53,006 bases of DNA from an uncultured Bacteroidia bacterium (GTDB lineage Bacteria; Bacteroidota; Bacteroidia; JANWVE01), in assembly GCA_938028625.1 (NCBI GenBank), contig CALIZB010000047.1, positions 1 to 53,006 of the forward strand. Direction: 5' to 3'. Below are positions 39,419 through 50,300 of the stretch, piece by piece (the stretch's first letter is position 1; each line of letters begins with the position of its first letter). Below the pieces are notes generated by a model that saw nothing but the letters and a program-made list of their open reading frames with translations, did not search any database and was not told where the DNA came from. Position numbers and translations under genes: made by a program.

Positions 39419-41596
39419 ATGAATGTTATTACAGAAACCATAGACATTGGTAATGGCAAGCCCATTACATTAGAAACAGGGAGATTAGCAAAACAAGCAG
39501 ACGGTGCTGTCCTTTTGCGATGCGGCGACACTGTGATTTTATCTACCGTAGTAGTTTCTAAACAAGTAAAACCAGGTACAGATTTTTTACCTTTATCCGT
39601 AGATTATCAAGAAAAATTTTCAGGAACAGGTAGGTTTCCTGGCGGTTTTATGAAACGAGAAGGCAGGTTAAGCGACCATGAAATTTTAGTTTCCCGTTTG
39701 GTAGATAGAGCTTTACGCCCTTTATTTCCTGATGATTTTCACCATGACGTACAGGTAAATGTTATTGTATTCTCAGCTGATGAAAACAATCCTCCTGAAC
39801 CTCTTGCAGGTGTAGCCGCATCTGCGGCGTTAGCTATATCAGGTATCCCATTTAATGGTCCTATGGGAGAACTACGAGTAGCTATGATAAACGATACTTT
39901 TGTACTTAATCCTTCTTTATCTGATTTAGAGCATGCTAAGCTTGAACTTGTTGTAGCAGGCAAAGACAACTCTGTACTGATGGTAGAAGGAGAAATGAAT
40001 GTAGTATCCGAAAAAACTATGCTTGGCGCTATTAAGTTTGCCGCCAGAGGAATAGAAAGTATTTGTAATAGTATAAGAAGTTTTGCACAAAAAGTGAACA
40101 AACCCATTATGGAATATGAAAGAACCATTATTGACGAGGCTTTATGGAAAGAAGTAGAAAATTTATGTGCGAGTAGAATTCAGACAATAATAGAACAGGC
40201 ATTAGGAAAAGATGAACGTAAAAAAGAATTTGGTGCTATTGAAGAGGAATGTATTGCCAAACTTACCGAAGGGCTTACCGAAGAAGAAGTACAAGAAAAA
40301 ACTCATAAAATAGAATTCTATTATCATGAAATACATAAGCGTCTCACACGTGAATATGCCTTAAACAAAGGAAAACGCCTTGATGGTAGAGGTTTAGAAG
40401 ATATTCGTCCTATTTGGTGTGAAGTAGGATTATTGCCCCGCGCACATGGTTCTGCTATCTTTACTCGTGGAGAAACTCAATCTTTAACTACTTGCACACT
40501 CGGCACAAAAGATGATGAACAAGAAATTGATGGTGCTTTGATTATAGGTTCAAAACGTTTTATTCTGCACTATAACTTTCCTGGGTACAGTACAGGTGAG
40601 GTAAAACCTAATCGCGGTCCGGGTAGGCGTGAAATTGGACACGGCAATCTTGCAGAGAGAGCTTTAAAATCTGTAGTACCTGATGGTGAAGAAGCTAATC
40701 CTTATACTATACGTATTGTATCTGATATTTTGGAGTCTAATGGTTCAAGTTCTATGGCTACGGTATGTGCAGGTACGCTTGCACTCATGGATGCAGGAGT
40801 TAAAATAAAAGCACCGGTATCTGGTATTGCTATGGGCTTGATTTCTGATGCAAACACAGGTAGATTTGCAGTATTAAGTGATATTCTCGGTGATGAAGAC
40901 CACCTTGGTGATATGGACTTTAAGGTCTGTGGTACTGCCGAAGGTATCACCGCTTGTCAAATGGACTTAAAAGTTACAGGTATATCCTTTGAAACAATGG
41001 AGAAAGCCCTTGAACAAGCTAAAAGAGGACGTATTCATATCCTTAATGAGATGCTTAAAACCCTTTCTGAACCCCGTGCAGAATACTCTAAATATGCCCC
41101 CCGCATGGAAAAACTTATCATTGAGGCTTCTGATATTGGGGCCGTGATTGGTACGGGGGGTAAAGTTATTCAGGAAATTACCAAAGTTACAGGAGCAAAA
41201 ATTACCATTGAAGAAAAAGACAATAAAGGACTGGTGTATATAGCCGCAACTAATCAAAAATCTCTTGAAGCCGCAGTAAAATGGATTAAAGATATTGTAG
41301 CTAAACCTGTAATAGGCGAAATTTATGAAGGTAAAATCGTTTCTATTGTAGATTTTGGAGCATTTGTAGAGTTTATGCCTGGTAATCAAGGACTGCTTCA
41401 TATCTCTGAAATAGACCATAAACGCTTTCCTACTATGAAAGATACAGGGTTAGAGGTTGGTGAAAAAATTACTGTAAAACTGCTTGAAATAGACCAGAAA
41501 ACAGGAAAATACAAACTCAGCAGAAAGGTTCTTTTAGAAAATACTAACCCAAATCAGAATAATTATCAAAATAAAAAACCAAAACAAGATAAATAA
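39419..41596 (+). CDS. pnp: Polyribonucleotide nucleotidyltransferase
   Basis: Two RNase PH domains, KH IIEASDIGAVIGTGGKVIQEIT, S1 domain YEGKIVSIVDFGAFVEFMPGNQGLLHISEI. Confidence 0.97.
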   Translation: MNVITETIDIGNGKPITLETGRLAKQADGAVLLRCGDTVILSTVVVSKQVKPGTDFLPLSVDYQEKFSGTGRFPGGFMKREGRLSDHEILVSRLVDRALRPLFPDDFHHDVQVNVIVFSADENNPPEPLAGVAASAALAISGIPFNGPMGELRVAMINDTFVLNPSLSDLEHAKLELVVAGKDNSVLMVEGEMNVVSEKTMLGAIKFAARGIESICNSIRSFAQKVNKPIMEYERTIIDEALWKEVENLCASRIQTIIEQALGKDERKKEFGAIEEECIAKLTEGLTEEEVQEKTHKIEFYYHEIHKRLTREYALNKGKRLDGRGLEDIRPIWCEVGLLPRAHGSAIFTRGETQSLTTCTLGTKDDEQEIDGALIIGSKRFILHYNFPGYSTGEVKPNRGPGRREIGHGNLAERALKSVVPDGEEANPYTIRIVSDILESNGSSSMATVCAGTLALMDAGVKIKAPVSGIAMGLISDANTGRFAVLSDILGDEDHLGDMDFKVCGTAEGITACQMDLKVTGISFETMEKALEQAKRGRIHILNEMLKTLSEPRAEYSKYAPRMEKLIIEASDIGAVIGTGGKVIQEITKVTGAKITIEEKDNKGLVYIAATNQKSLEAAVKWIKDIVAKPVIGEIYEGKIVSIVDFGAFVEFMPGNQGLLHISEIDHKRFPTMKDTGLEVGEKITVKLLEIDQKTGKYKLSRKVLLENTNPNQNNYQNKKPKQDK

Positions 41597-41600
41597 TACT

Positions 41601-42602
41601 ATGAAAATACTGGTAACAGGTGCCGCAGGATTTATTGGTTCTCATTTATGCGAGCTATTACTTAAAGATGAAGAAAATGAGGTTCGCGGTTTGGATAACT
41701 TTATTACAGGCAGTAAAGAAAACATGAGAGGGTTTTATAAAGTACACCCCCGTTTTTCTTTTGCCAAAGGTAGTGTAACGGAAAAAGAGTTTTTGCGTCC
41801 TCATGTAGAGTGGGCAGACCATATTTACCAACTTGCCGCACCTGTGGGCGTAAAATTTATTATGAATAATCCTGTACATACTATTTTAGATAATGTGCGA
41901 GGCATAGATAACGTATTAGAACTAGCGCATCAGTATAACAAAAAAGTTTTAGTAGCGTCTACTTCAGAAGTATATGGAAAAAGTTTAGATTTTTTAGACA
42001 GTACAGGCAAACGCAGTTTGAGTGAAGAAGACTATCGTATTGAGGGTAGTACACAAAATCACCGCTGGGCTTATGCTAATACCAAAGCATTAGATGAGTT
42101 TTTATCATTAGCTTATTACAAACAATATGGACTTAAATGTGTGATTATCCGCTTTTTTAATACGGTAGGTCCTCGTCAGAGTTCGCAGTATGGTATGGTA
42201 ATTCCTAATTTTGTCAGTCAGGCATTAAAAGGTGAAAACATTACTGTATATGGAGATGGCAGTCAGACGCGGAGTTTTTTACACGTTTTTGATGCGATAC
42301 AGGCTATTACAGAACTCATGATTACAGAGCATGCTGTTGGGCAGGTATATAATGTAGGCAATCCTTTTGAAATCAGCATAAAAGAACTTGCAGAACGCAT
42401 TATAGAAAAAACAAATTCGTCTTCAAAGGTCAGATTAGTATCTTATCAGGAGGCTTATGGTGCAGGGTTTGAAGACATGCAAAGACGTACCCCAAACATA
42501 GACAAACTCGTCAGAACCATAGGATTCAAAATACGCTATGATTTGGAAGCTATTTTAGATAGCATTATAGAATATCAGAAAATGAAATTAGGTATGGACT
42601 AA
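41601..42602 (+). CDS. NAD-dependent sugar epimerase/dehydratase
   Basis: MKILVTGAAGFIGSHLCELLL, YANTK, GDGSQTRSFLHVFDAIQAI. Confidence 0.92.
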   Translation: MKILVTGAAGFIGSHLCELLLKDEENEVRGLDNFITGSKENMRGFYKVHPRFSFAKGSVTEKEFLRPHVEWADHIYQLAAPVGVKFIMNNPVHTILDNVRGIDNVLELAHQYNKKVLVASTSEVYGKSLDFLDSTGKRSLSEEDYRIEGSTQNHRWAYANTKALDEFLSLAYYKQYGLKCVIIRFFNTVGPRQSSQYGMVIPNFVSQALKGENITVYGDGSQTRSFLHVFDAIQAITELMITEHAVGQVYNVGNPFEISIKELAERIIEKTNSSSKVRLVSYQEAYGAGFEDMQRRTPNIDKLVRTIGFKIRYDLEAILDSIIEYQKMKLGMD

Positions 42603-42627
42603 ACTCCGTGTTTTTAATGATACAGCA

Positions 42628-42663
42628 AAAACCTTAGGCAAAAATCGCCTGAGGTTTGTTTTT
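42628..42663 (+). terminator. Rho-independent terminator
   Basis: aaaccttaggc-aaaaatc-gcctgaggttt followed by gttttttt-like tract. Confidence 0.8.
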
Positions 42664-42761
42664 TACATGTGATTTTTATGATAACATATATACAAGTAGA
42701 AAACATTTTTGTACTTTTGCACATTTACTAAATCAAAAGTGCTTTTTTTTCTTTCAAAAAT

Positions 42762-44129
42762 ATGGTAAAACTATTTAATAAAATACTGATAGCCAATCGT
42801 GGAGAGATTGCTTTACGCATTATACGCACTTGTAAAGAAATGGGCATATCTACAGTTGCTGTATATTCTACTGCGGATAGGGATAGCCTTCATGTAAAAT
42901 TTGCTGATGAAGCCGTTTGTATAGGTCCTGCTATCAGTAAAGAAAGTTATCTTAACATTCCTAATATCATTGCTGCTGCTGAAATTACTAATGCAGATGC
43001 TATTCACCCTGGATACGGATTTTTAAGTGAAAATGCAGAATTTTCGCGTATCTGTGCGGAGCATAAAATTAAATTTATAGGTTCTCCCCCCGAAGTCATT
43101 ACCGCTATGGGCGACAAAGCTACTGCCAAAGATACTATGCGTGCCGCAGGTGTACCAGTTATTCCTGGTTCAGACGGATTACTGGAAAGTATCTCGGAGG
43201 CTAAAAAAATTGCCAAAAAAATAGGTTATCCTGTTATTCTTAAAGCTACCGCAGGCGGAGGAGGTAAAGGTATGCGCATTGTATGGAAAGAAGAAGACCT
43301 TGCAGAGTCATGGGATAAATGCCGTATGGAAGCCGGTGCCGCTTTTGGTAATGATGGTGTGTATATGGAAAAATACCTTGAAGAACCCCGCCATATAGAA
43401 ATTCAGGTAGTAGGTGACCAATACGGAAACGTTTCTCATCTCAGCGAAAGAGAATGTTCTATTCAGCGTAGGCACCAAAAATTACTTGAAGAGTGTCCTT
43501 CACCCTATATTTCACAAGAACTTCGTAAAAAAATGGGCGATGCCGCTGTAAAAGGTGCAAAATATGTAAAATATGAAGGTGTAGGTACAATAGAATTCCT
43601 TGTAGATAAATACAATAATTTCTATTTTATGGAAATGAATACCCGTATTCAAGTAGAACACCCCGTTACCGAAGAAGTTTTTGATTTTGACCTAATTAAA
43701 GAACAAATTCTTGTCGCCGCAGGAGAAAAAGTATCAGGAAAATTATACTATCCGCCAAAAAATCGGGTAGCTATGGAATGCCGTATCAATGCAGAAGACC
43801 CTTTTAATGATTTTAGACCCTCACCAGGTAAAATTACCACTTTTCATGTTCCTGGTGGACACGGTGTTCGCGTAGATACGCATGTATACGCAGGTTATCT
43901 AATCCCCCCTAACTACGACTCTATGATTGCTAAACTTATTGTTTCTGCTTTTACGCGTGAAGAAGCTATTGTCAAAATGGAGCGTGCTTTACAAGAGTTT
44001 ATCATAACTGGCATCAAAACTACTATACCTTTTCATCTTAAACTCATGAAAGATGAAAAATTCAGGAAGGGTGAGTTCTCTACAAAATTCCTCGAAACTT
44101 TTAACTTTAAAGAGGAAGCTAACGGATAA
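42762..44129 (+). CDS. accC: Acetyl-CoA carboxylase biotin carboxylase subunit
   Basis: [53 protein letters not shown]. Confidence 0.95.
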   Translation: MVKLFNKILIANRGEIALRIIRTCKEMGISTVAVYSTADRDSLHVKFADEAVCIGPAISKESYLNIPNIIAAAEITNADAIHPGYGFLSENAEFSRICAEHKIKFIGSPPEVITAMGDKATAKDTMRAAGVPVIPGSDGLLESISEAKKIAKKIGYPVILKATAGGGGKGMRIVWKEEDLAESWDKCRMEAGAAFGNDGVYMEKYLEEPRHIEIQVVGDQYGNVSHLSERECSIQRRHQKLLEECPSPYISQELRKKMGDAAVKGAKYVKYEGVGTIEFLVDKYNNFYFMEMNTRIQVEHPVTEEVFDFDLIKEQILVAAGEKVSGKLYYPPKNRVAMECRINAEDPFNDFRPSPGKITTFHVPGGHGVRVDTHVYAGYLIPPNYDSMIAKLIVSAFTREEAIVKMERALQEFIITGIKTTIPFHLKLMKDEKFRKGEFSTKFLETFNFKEEANG

Positions 44130-44648
44130 ATGTATATGATAATCAAAGCCCAAAAGGTTTTATGGTACGTATGCCTGACTGTTTTATCTATACTCTTGAC
44201 AAACTGTGGGAAATCAGGTAAAAGTAAATCAGATAATAAAAAAGACTCTACAAAAAAAGAAAACGTCGTAAAAAGACATGATGAATATAAAATAGGTTTT
44301 GACAAAGAAAAAGCACAAAAAACTGCATCAGGTATAGCATATACAATTGTTCAAGAAGGAACTGTAGCCCCTGTCAAAGGAAAAAAAGCCTATATCCATT
44401 ATACAGGCAAATTTTTAGATAATCAGGTTATTCATACTTCACAAAATAAAGAACCTTTTTGGTTCAGGTTAGGCACTAAAAATAGTGTGGTTATTCCAGG
44501 CATAGAAGAAGCCGTGATGTTGCTTAAAGAAGGGGGCAAAGGTAATTTTTTACTGCCCCCCGAACTATGTTACGGTAGTCAAGGGTATGATATTATTCCG
44601 CCTAATACTCCGTTATACTATGAGATAGAACTTGTAAAGTTACAATGA
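44130..44648 (+). CDS. FKBP-type peptidyl-prolyl isomerase, lipoprotein
   Basis: Lipobox-like ILLTNCGKS, then GKKAYIHYTGKFLDNQVIHTS...VIPGIEEAVMLLKEGGKGNFLLPPELCYG. Confidence 0.88.
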   Translation: MYMIIKAQKVLWYVCLTVLSILLTNCGKSGKSKSDNKKDSTKKENVVKRHDEYKIGFDKEKAQKTASGIAYTIVQEGTVAPVKGKKAYIHYTGKFLDNQVIHTSQNKEPFWFRLGTKNSVVIPGIEEAVMLLKEGGKGNFLLPPELCYGSQGYDIIPPNTPLYYEIELVKLQ

Positions 44649-44688
44649 AATAGTTCAATGTACTGATGTATAAAGAATACTCATAATT

Positions 44689-45540
44689 TCATATAACTTT
44701 AAGCAAATCGGAGAGAATAATTTTTACGACCATTATACATAAAAAAAGAGCAAATACATATTGTAATACATGATTTTTTATTCGGTTTGCCACCATAGTT
44801 CCAAAATATGCGGCAATGATTACCCCTATAATCATAGGAATAACTACTTGCCATACAATATACCCCGTGCAGTTACCTAAATAAATAGTGGATAACTTCT
44901 GAGGTTTTGCAAAAAGATACACTAATGTATTAGAAAACGCAGAAACTACAATAGACGAAACGGATATACTCACGGCTTTTTTGACAGGTAATTTGAATAT
45001 ATTAGAAAGCATTGGTACAATAACAATTCCTCCACCTAATCCTGTTAGCGGAGATATAATTCCTGCAAAAAATCCTGTTAGTAGGTATTTCCATGTATTA
45101 AGTTCATTTATAGTGTTTAACTCTGTATCCGATTTTTTGTTTTTTTGTGCAGTATGTAAGGTTTTCCATATTGTAAGTACCAACATTAGTGTAAATACGG
45201 CTAAAAAAGTTTGTCTATCATACCAGTTTCCTTGTTGAATTAGGTAGCTTATAGTCATAGAAACTATCGCAGATGGAATACCTACCTGCAATAAAGCTCT
45301 ACTATAAAAAGTGTTTTGCCTGATTTGCCTTAATATACTGGATATGCTCGCAAAAATAGTAGCAAAAATAGAGTTAGCTAAAATAAACCTTGTAATCTCA
45401 TATGTATCATCAATATATTTTTTGAATACATATTGTAAAATAATGATGTATATCAGTCCTCCGCCTACGCCAAGTAAACCTGCTAAAAAACCACCAATAA
45501 GTCCCAAGACAAATAAAAAAAGGTATAAAAGATAATCCAT
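44689..45540 (-). CDS. TSUP family (TauE/SafE) transporter
   Basis: GFLAGLLGVGGGLIYIIILQYVF and GFFAGIISPLTGLGGGIVIVPML duplicated motif. Confidence 0.9.
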   Translation of the reverse strand: MDYLLYLFLFVLGLIGGFLAGLLGVGGGLIYIIILQYVFKKYIDDTYEITRFILANSIFATIFASISSILRQIRQNTFYSRALLQVGIPSAIVSMTISYLIQQGNWYDRQTFLAVFTLMLVLTIWKTLHTAQKNKKSDTELNTINELNTWKYLLTGFFAGIISPLTGLGGGIVIVPMLSNIFKLPVKKAVSISVSSIVVSAFSNTLVYLFAKPQKLSTIYLGNCTGYIVWQVVIPMIIGVIIAAYFGTMVANRIKNHVLQYVFALFLCIMVVKIILSDLLKVI

Positions 45541-45552
45541 TATGTAACGTGA

Positions 45553-46335
45553 TTAACGTTTTGGTTTACAGGTAAATTCTACAATATAATCTGTAAGTAT
45601 TCTGTATAAGGCTTCGTATTCAGGAAACTCACTTTGTAACAGCCTAATATGGGATTGAATAGTGTTATAATCTTTTCTTTTAGCAGGTCCTGTCTGTACA
45701 GATAGAGGTGATACTTTTTCTGCTTTATTCAAGGTTTCCTTCAAAAGTGGATAGTAAATATTATGAGAAAGTGCTTGTTTTTCTGTAATCTGGTGAGCGA
45801 CTTCTAACAAAAAATTAGAAAAATTTTGGGCAAATACAGCACCAAGATGAATGTATGCCCGTTTTTTAGTATCTGCATACATAGGATTTGCTTGTATTTG
45901 ACGAGCTAATTCAAAAAGCAATATTTCGTTGTCTTTGTTGTAGGTTTCTATAAAAATAGGTACGTTATCTAATGAAATTATACGACCTCTGGAGAAGGTT
46001 TGTAATGGGTAAAAAACAGCTCCTTTTTGTGTACAAGATAAAAAAACATCTATTCCTATACTTCCTGACGTATGAGCAACTACTTTCAAATGGGATAAAT
46101 TATCAAAAGGTATATTCTCAACTACATCAAGGATATTACTGTCTTGAACAGCAATAATAAGAATTTCTGTTTGTTCGGGGATATAATTTATAGTCGCATT
46201 CCATAATGTTTTATAGCCTGTTAAGGTCATTATCGCTTCTATGGATTTACCACAAAGCGTTACAATATGTTGATTAGAAAGTGCAACAGCTAAATTTTCT
46301 GCTACGCCCCCCGTACCGATTAAGGTAATATTCAT
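45553..46335 (-). CDS. DUF2520/Rossmann-like NAD(P)-binding protein
   Basis: MNITLIGTGGVAENLAVALS, VAHTSGSIGIDVF, FYPLQTFSRGR. Confidence 0.85.
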   Translation of the reverse strand: MNITLIGTGGVAENLAVALSNQHIVTLCGKSIEAIMTLTGYKTLWNATINYIPEQTEILIIAVQDSNILDVVENIPFDNLSHLKVVAHTSGSIGIDVFLSCTQKGAVFYPLQTFSRGRIISLDNVPIFIETYNKDNEILLFELARQIQANPMYADTKKRAYIHLGAVFAQNFSNFLLEVAHQITEKQALSHNIYYPLLKETLNKAEKVSPLSVQTGPAKRKDYNTIQSHIRLLQSEFPEYEALYRILTDYIVEFTCKPKR

Positions 46336-46577
46336 GAGAGTACCTTCTCTACAAGAATGCTTACTTTATTATTGAGCATTTCCATCACCCCACCCTGTAC
46401 TTTATATGTAGTACTTTTACCTTTTTGGGTGATAGTAAGCTCTCCATTGGAGAGCGTAGATACAATAGGTGCGTGCTTGTCTTTTACTTCAAATCCACCT
46501 GTGGAACCGGGTAGTTTTACGCTGTCAGCTTCACCTTGAAAAATGATATTTTCAGGAGAGATAATTTCTACAAACAT
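46332..46577 (-). CDS. atpC: F0F1 ATP synthase subunit epsilon
   Basis: MFVEIISPENIIFQGEADSVKLPGSTGGFEVKDKHAPIVSTLSNGELTI; ATG at 46577. Confidence 0.9.
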   Translation of the reverse strand: MFVEIISPENIIFQGEADSVKLPGSTGGFEVKDKHAPIVSTLSNGELTITQKGKSTTYKVQGGVMEMLNNKVSILVEKVLS

Positions 46578-46581
46578 GCGA

Positions 46582-46611
46582 CAAATATACAAGTTAAATA
46601 TGTATATCAAA
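46582..46611 (-). promoter_or_regulatory. Candidate atpC promoter TTTG-N18-TATATTTG
   Basis: Minus-strand TATATTTG (46589-46582) four nt before the ATG, TTTG at 46611-46608. Confidence 0.5.
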
Positions 46612-46637
46612 ACAAGGATATAAAAAATGAGAATTAG

Positions 46638-46666
46638 TTGTACTACAATTTTATTTTGTATATTTG
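46638..46666 (+). promoter_or_regulatory. Candidate promoter TTG-N18-TATATTTG for the 46676 lipoprotein gene
   Basis: TTG at 46638-46640, TATATTTG at 46659-46666, ATG at 46676. Confidence 0.45.
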
Positions 46667-46675
46667 TAAAATAGT

Positions 46676-47146
46676 ATGAGAACGAGTTGTTTTATTCCAT
46701 TGATAACGATTATTTTTTTGTGGGCTGGTTGTGGCATATCCAATGTAAAACCAGGAGATGAAAAACCTGAAATTACTTTTGAAAGCATACAGCCAAGTAC
46801 TGTAAAAGATTTTCTTACACACGGCAAAAATGTAGTAGAAATTACCATAGGCTTCAAAGACCCTAACGGAGATTTGGGAGGAGATAGCACTCTTGTTGTA
46901 AAAGCGCTTCGTACCCCAAGTTCCCTTGACCCTACGGGAGGAATATCAAAATATTCTGTACCTGATTTAAGTCCTCGTTCTGGTTCTAAAAATATTACAG
47001 GTAAGCTAAAAGTACGCATAGATAATTTATTTATTACTACCTTGGATACTATTCAGGTATTTCCATATGAAATATACATTATTGACCAAAGCGGCAATAA
47101 AAGTAATACCATTACAACCAGCCCTGTAACGATTACACTTAACTGA
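46676..47146 (+). CDS. Lipoprotein of unknown function
   Basis: Lipobox IIFLWAGCGIS; 156 aa, predicted beta-rich. Confidence 0.65.
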   Translation: MRTSCFIPLITIIFLWAGCGISNVKPGDEKPEITFESIQPSTVKDFLTHGKNVVEITIGFKDPNGDLGGDSTLVVKALRTPSSLDPTGGISKYSVPDLSPRSGSKNITGKLKVRIDNLFITTLDTIQVFPYEIYIIDQSGNKSNTITTSPVTITLN

Positions 47147-47260
47147 CAGAAATATTCAACAACAAAATGTATGAAAAGAATATTTGTGTTGTGTCTTATC
47201 TGAATAATGTATCTTGTAAAGAGTTGTGTTTCAAGTATAATACATCAATAACATACACTT

Positions 47261-47286
47261 CAGCCGTAACTTCTACATTACGGCTG
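47261..47286. terminator. Hairpin between convergent genes
   Basis: cagccgtaa-cttctaca-ttacggctg inverted repeat; no clear T-tract on the plus strand. Confidence 0.5.
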
Positions 47287-47311
47287 AGTATATATATTAT
47301 GTATTTCACTG

Positions 47312-50300
47312 TTATATTCCGACCATTACAAAAGCGCCCCAGTATTTAGGTTGAGGATATTTATTTTTGAGTTCCAACTGTGCCTTGCGGAAAGCGGCAT
47401 GTTTTTCTATTCCGTCATTTATCCAGTATTGATAGAATAAGGTCATAAGTTCTTTGGTAGCGATATCATTTACTTTCCATAAACTCATCAGAATAGCTTT
47501 TGCTCCTGCTGCCATAAAAGAACGCTGTAATCCAAAAACGCCTTCTCCATTGCGTACTTCACCTAAGCCTGTTTCGCATGCACTCATAATCACAAGTTCT
47601 GTGTTATTCAGTTCTAAATTCATGGCTTCATAAGCCGTAAGGATACCGTTGTTGCTTTCTTGGTCTAATTCGTTGTTAATAGCAATATTTGCTCCTGCTA
47701 GCATCAGTCCTGAACGCAAAAGCGGGTGTTTAGAAGCGGCTTCGGTATTGATACCGAGTTCACGAGTTTTGTTGCTTTGAGCAAGGAAAAATCCATGTGT
47801 AGCAATATGCAGAATAGCAGGATTTTTTGCGGTTTTCTTTATCATCTCTTCGGAAGCCTCTGCGCCGAGATAGCTTTTTGCTATAATGTTTTTAGTGGCA
47901 CATACTTTAGAAACATCACTAATTTCTTCTTTTGTACCGGGCAGTTCAGAAAGTTTATAGTCCTTAAATTCGTTTGATGTTATAGTATTTTGTGCTGTGA
48001 TATTAGCATTATAGTCAGGATAACCAAAAAATGCCGCACTGTTTGAAGTTCTACCTTTATCAATTTTGCGATATTGTATAAGGTCTTTGGTATTGCTTAC
48101 AAAGCGGATATTATGGTTATCTATAACGTATTTACCATCAGGCTGAAGAAGCGTATTGAGATTGAGTTGGTGATACACACCATCAGAGGACACGTAGAGG
48201 TTCATTTTAGTGCCTATTTTTTTATCCACTTGTTCCCAGAACACACCATAGGAGTAAGGGTCATCAAGAGCATTTTTTGCAGACCTGCGGTAAGCGACTA
48301 TGTACATTTTTTCCATAGCTCTGCCATCTGTATTAAGAACATACTCTGGATTTTTCTTAGTTTTTTTATCTACAATCAAATAAGCATAGCAAACAGAATC
48401 TTTGTATTTACCATGCGAGTTTCTGAAACGAATAATTTCCACTGCGGCATCATTTTTACCTAACCTTTTTTGAACATCTTTCCATGTATAGTTTTTACGT
48501 TCGTAATTACGGGCAAACTCTTCGGAGAGTAAAGAAAGTTCTTTTTCCAAATCATCAAGTTCGTTTTCAAATTGCTGTTGATTGATACCTTCTGCCTGAA
48601 TTTTTTCTTTGCTCATATTGAGAATACGAGCAAGTTCCTCGCGTTTTTCTAACCACTGCTGATATTTTATAATCAAAGTACTATCCCCGCTGTTCATAAT
48701 TCTGCGGCGGATTTTAGTAGAGGTATTGAAAATAAGGGCTTTGGTCTGCAACTGATGATTGTATACATAACTTAACAGGTTAGGATTTCTATCTACTTGG
48801 TCGAAAGCAAAAGAAATAAATTCATCAAAATTGGTTTTGAGTTTAGTAATGTACTTAATACGTTCTATCTCGGTAAGCGAGGGGAAGTATATTTTTATCT
48901 GTTTTTGATACTGATTGATAGCGGATATAAAAGATTTTTCAGCATTTTTGAGATCATTGGTACGCCACGCGTAGCCTGCATAGCCTATTAGTGCATCTGT
49001 ATAATCAGGATGTCCTTCGGGCAGGTAGTCTTCACGAATATCCAGTACCGTTTTATACAAATCCCCTGATTCTGTGTATCTACCTTTTGAGGTATAAAAT
49101 TGGGCAAGATTAAATAATGCAGTAGCATATCTTGGATTTTTTTCTCCTACTTGGGACTTTTCTATTTCAATAGCTTTTTTATAGGTTTCTTCGGCTTGTG
49201 CATCTCGCTGTGTAATTGCATAAAGATTAGCTAAATCTGTAAGGGCTAAACTATATTCAAGTTTATTTTCTTTGACCACATTCTGCATAAGGTTAATACC
49301 TTCCGAATAGTATTTTTCTGAAATTTGAAAAGCTCTTTTTGCTTCGGTTTGACTATTTTTAGCATCAGAAGCAAGCAAATCAACACCTTGTAAATATGCT
49401 ATTTTACCTAATCTTAGAAGTGTTTTAGCATATTCCAAAGTATTTTTTCCACCCAATTGTTCATTAAGCAACAACATAGTTTTAGCTTGTTGTTCTGATT
49501 TATCATAATCTCCGATAGCTACATAAATGTCGGTTTCTATACCTAATGACTCTATATAGATTTTTTGTTTTTCTCCTACTTTTTCTTTAATAATTTTAGT
49601 AGCTTCGGTACTTATGGGTGCGGCTTCTGTATATCTGCCCATAAAATAGAGTAATTTTGCTTTGGTATTAAGTGCATTTGCGTATTCAAGACTTGTTTTG
49701 CCATTTCTTTGTGCCACAAGTTCAATGGCTTTGTTGCACAGCGGTTCTGCTTCGTCATATTTACCAAGAGAAACATACAAATCTGCCAAAGCTACCACAG
49801 AATTTGCGCCTTGTATTTGAGCATCAGATTTTTTAGAGGTTTTGAAAGATTTCATTAAAATAGCTTCTGCTTCTTTATACTTTCCTGTTTTTCGGTACAT
49901 ATCCGCAATATTTTCTAGAAATTTATTGTATGCTATAAGATTGTTGCTTACTTTATAGCTTTCAGGGTCGCCGAGAGAAGTAATAAGTTGGTTGGCTTCC
50001 TCATATTTACCCATATCCGCTTTTAAGACTGCCAAATCAGATACCGCAAGTGCATACAATAAAGATTTTTTACGTTCTATACGTAAATTTTTTATTTCCT
50101 CAAAAACGGGGAGTGCTTCAGGATATTTACCTGTACCTTGTAACAATCTTGCCAAAGCCGTAGCTGTACCGATATAACTCTCTGAAGAATGTTTTATTTC
50201 AGTGTTTTTGTACTGATACGCATTTTGTAAAAGGGTTAGAGCTTCTTTATATAAGGATAACTTTTCCGCATAAAGTCTACCGAGTTCATCTTCATACAAA

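Noticed and set aside
41601-42602. Possible polysaccharide biosynthesis island linking the epimerase, the DegT aminotransferase and glycosyltransferases
   Set aside because: The genes are scattered among housekeeping genes across ~28 kb and do not form a contiguous locus.
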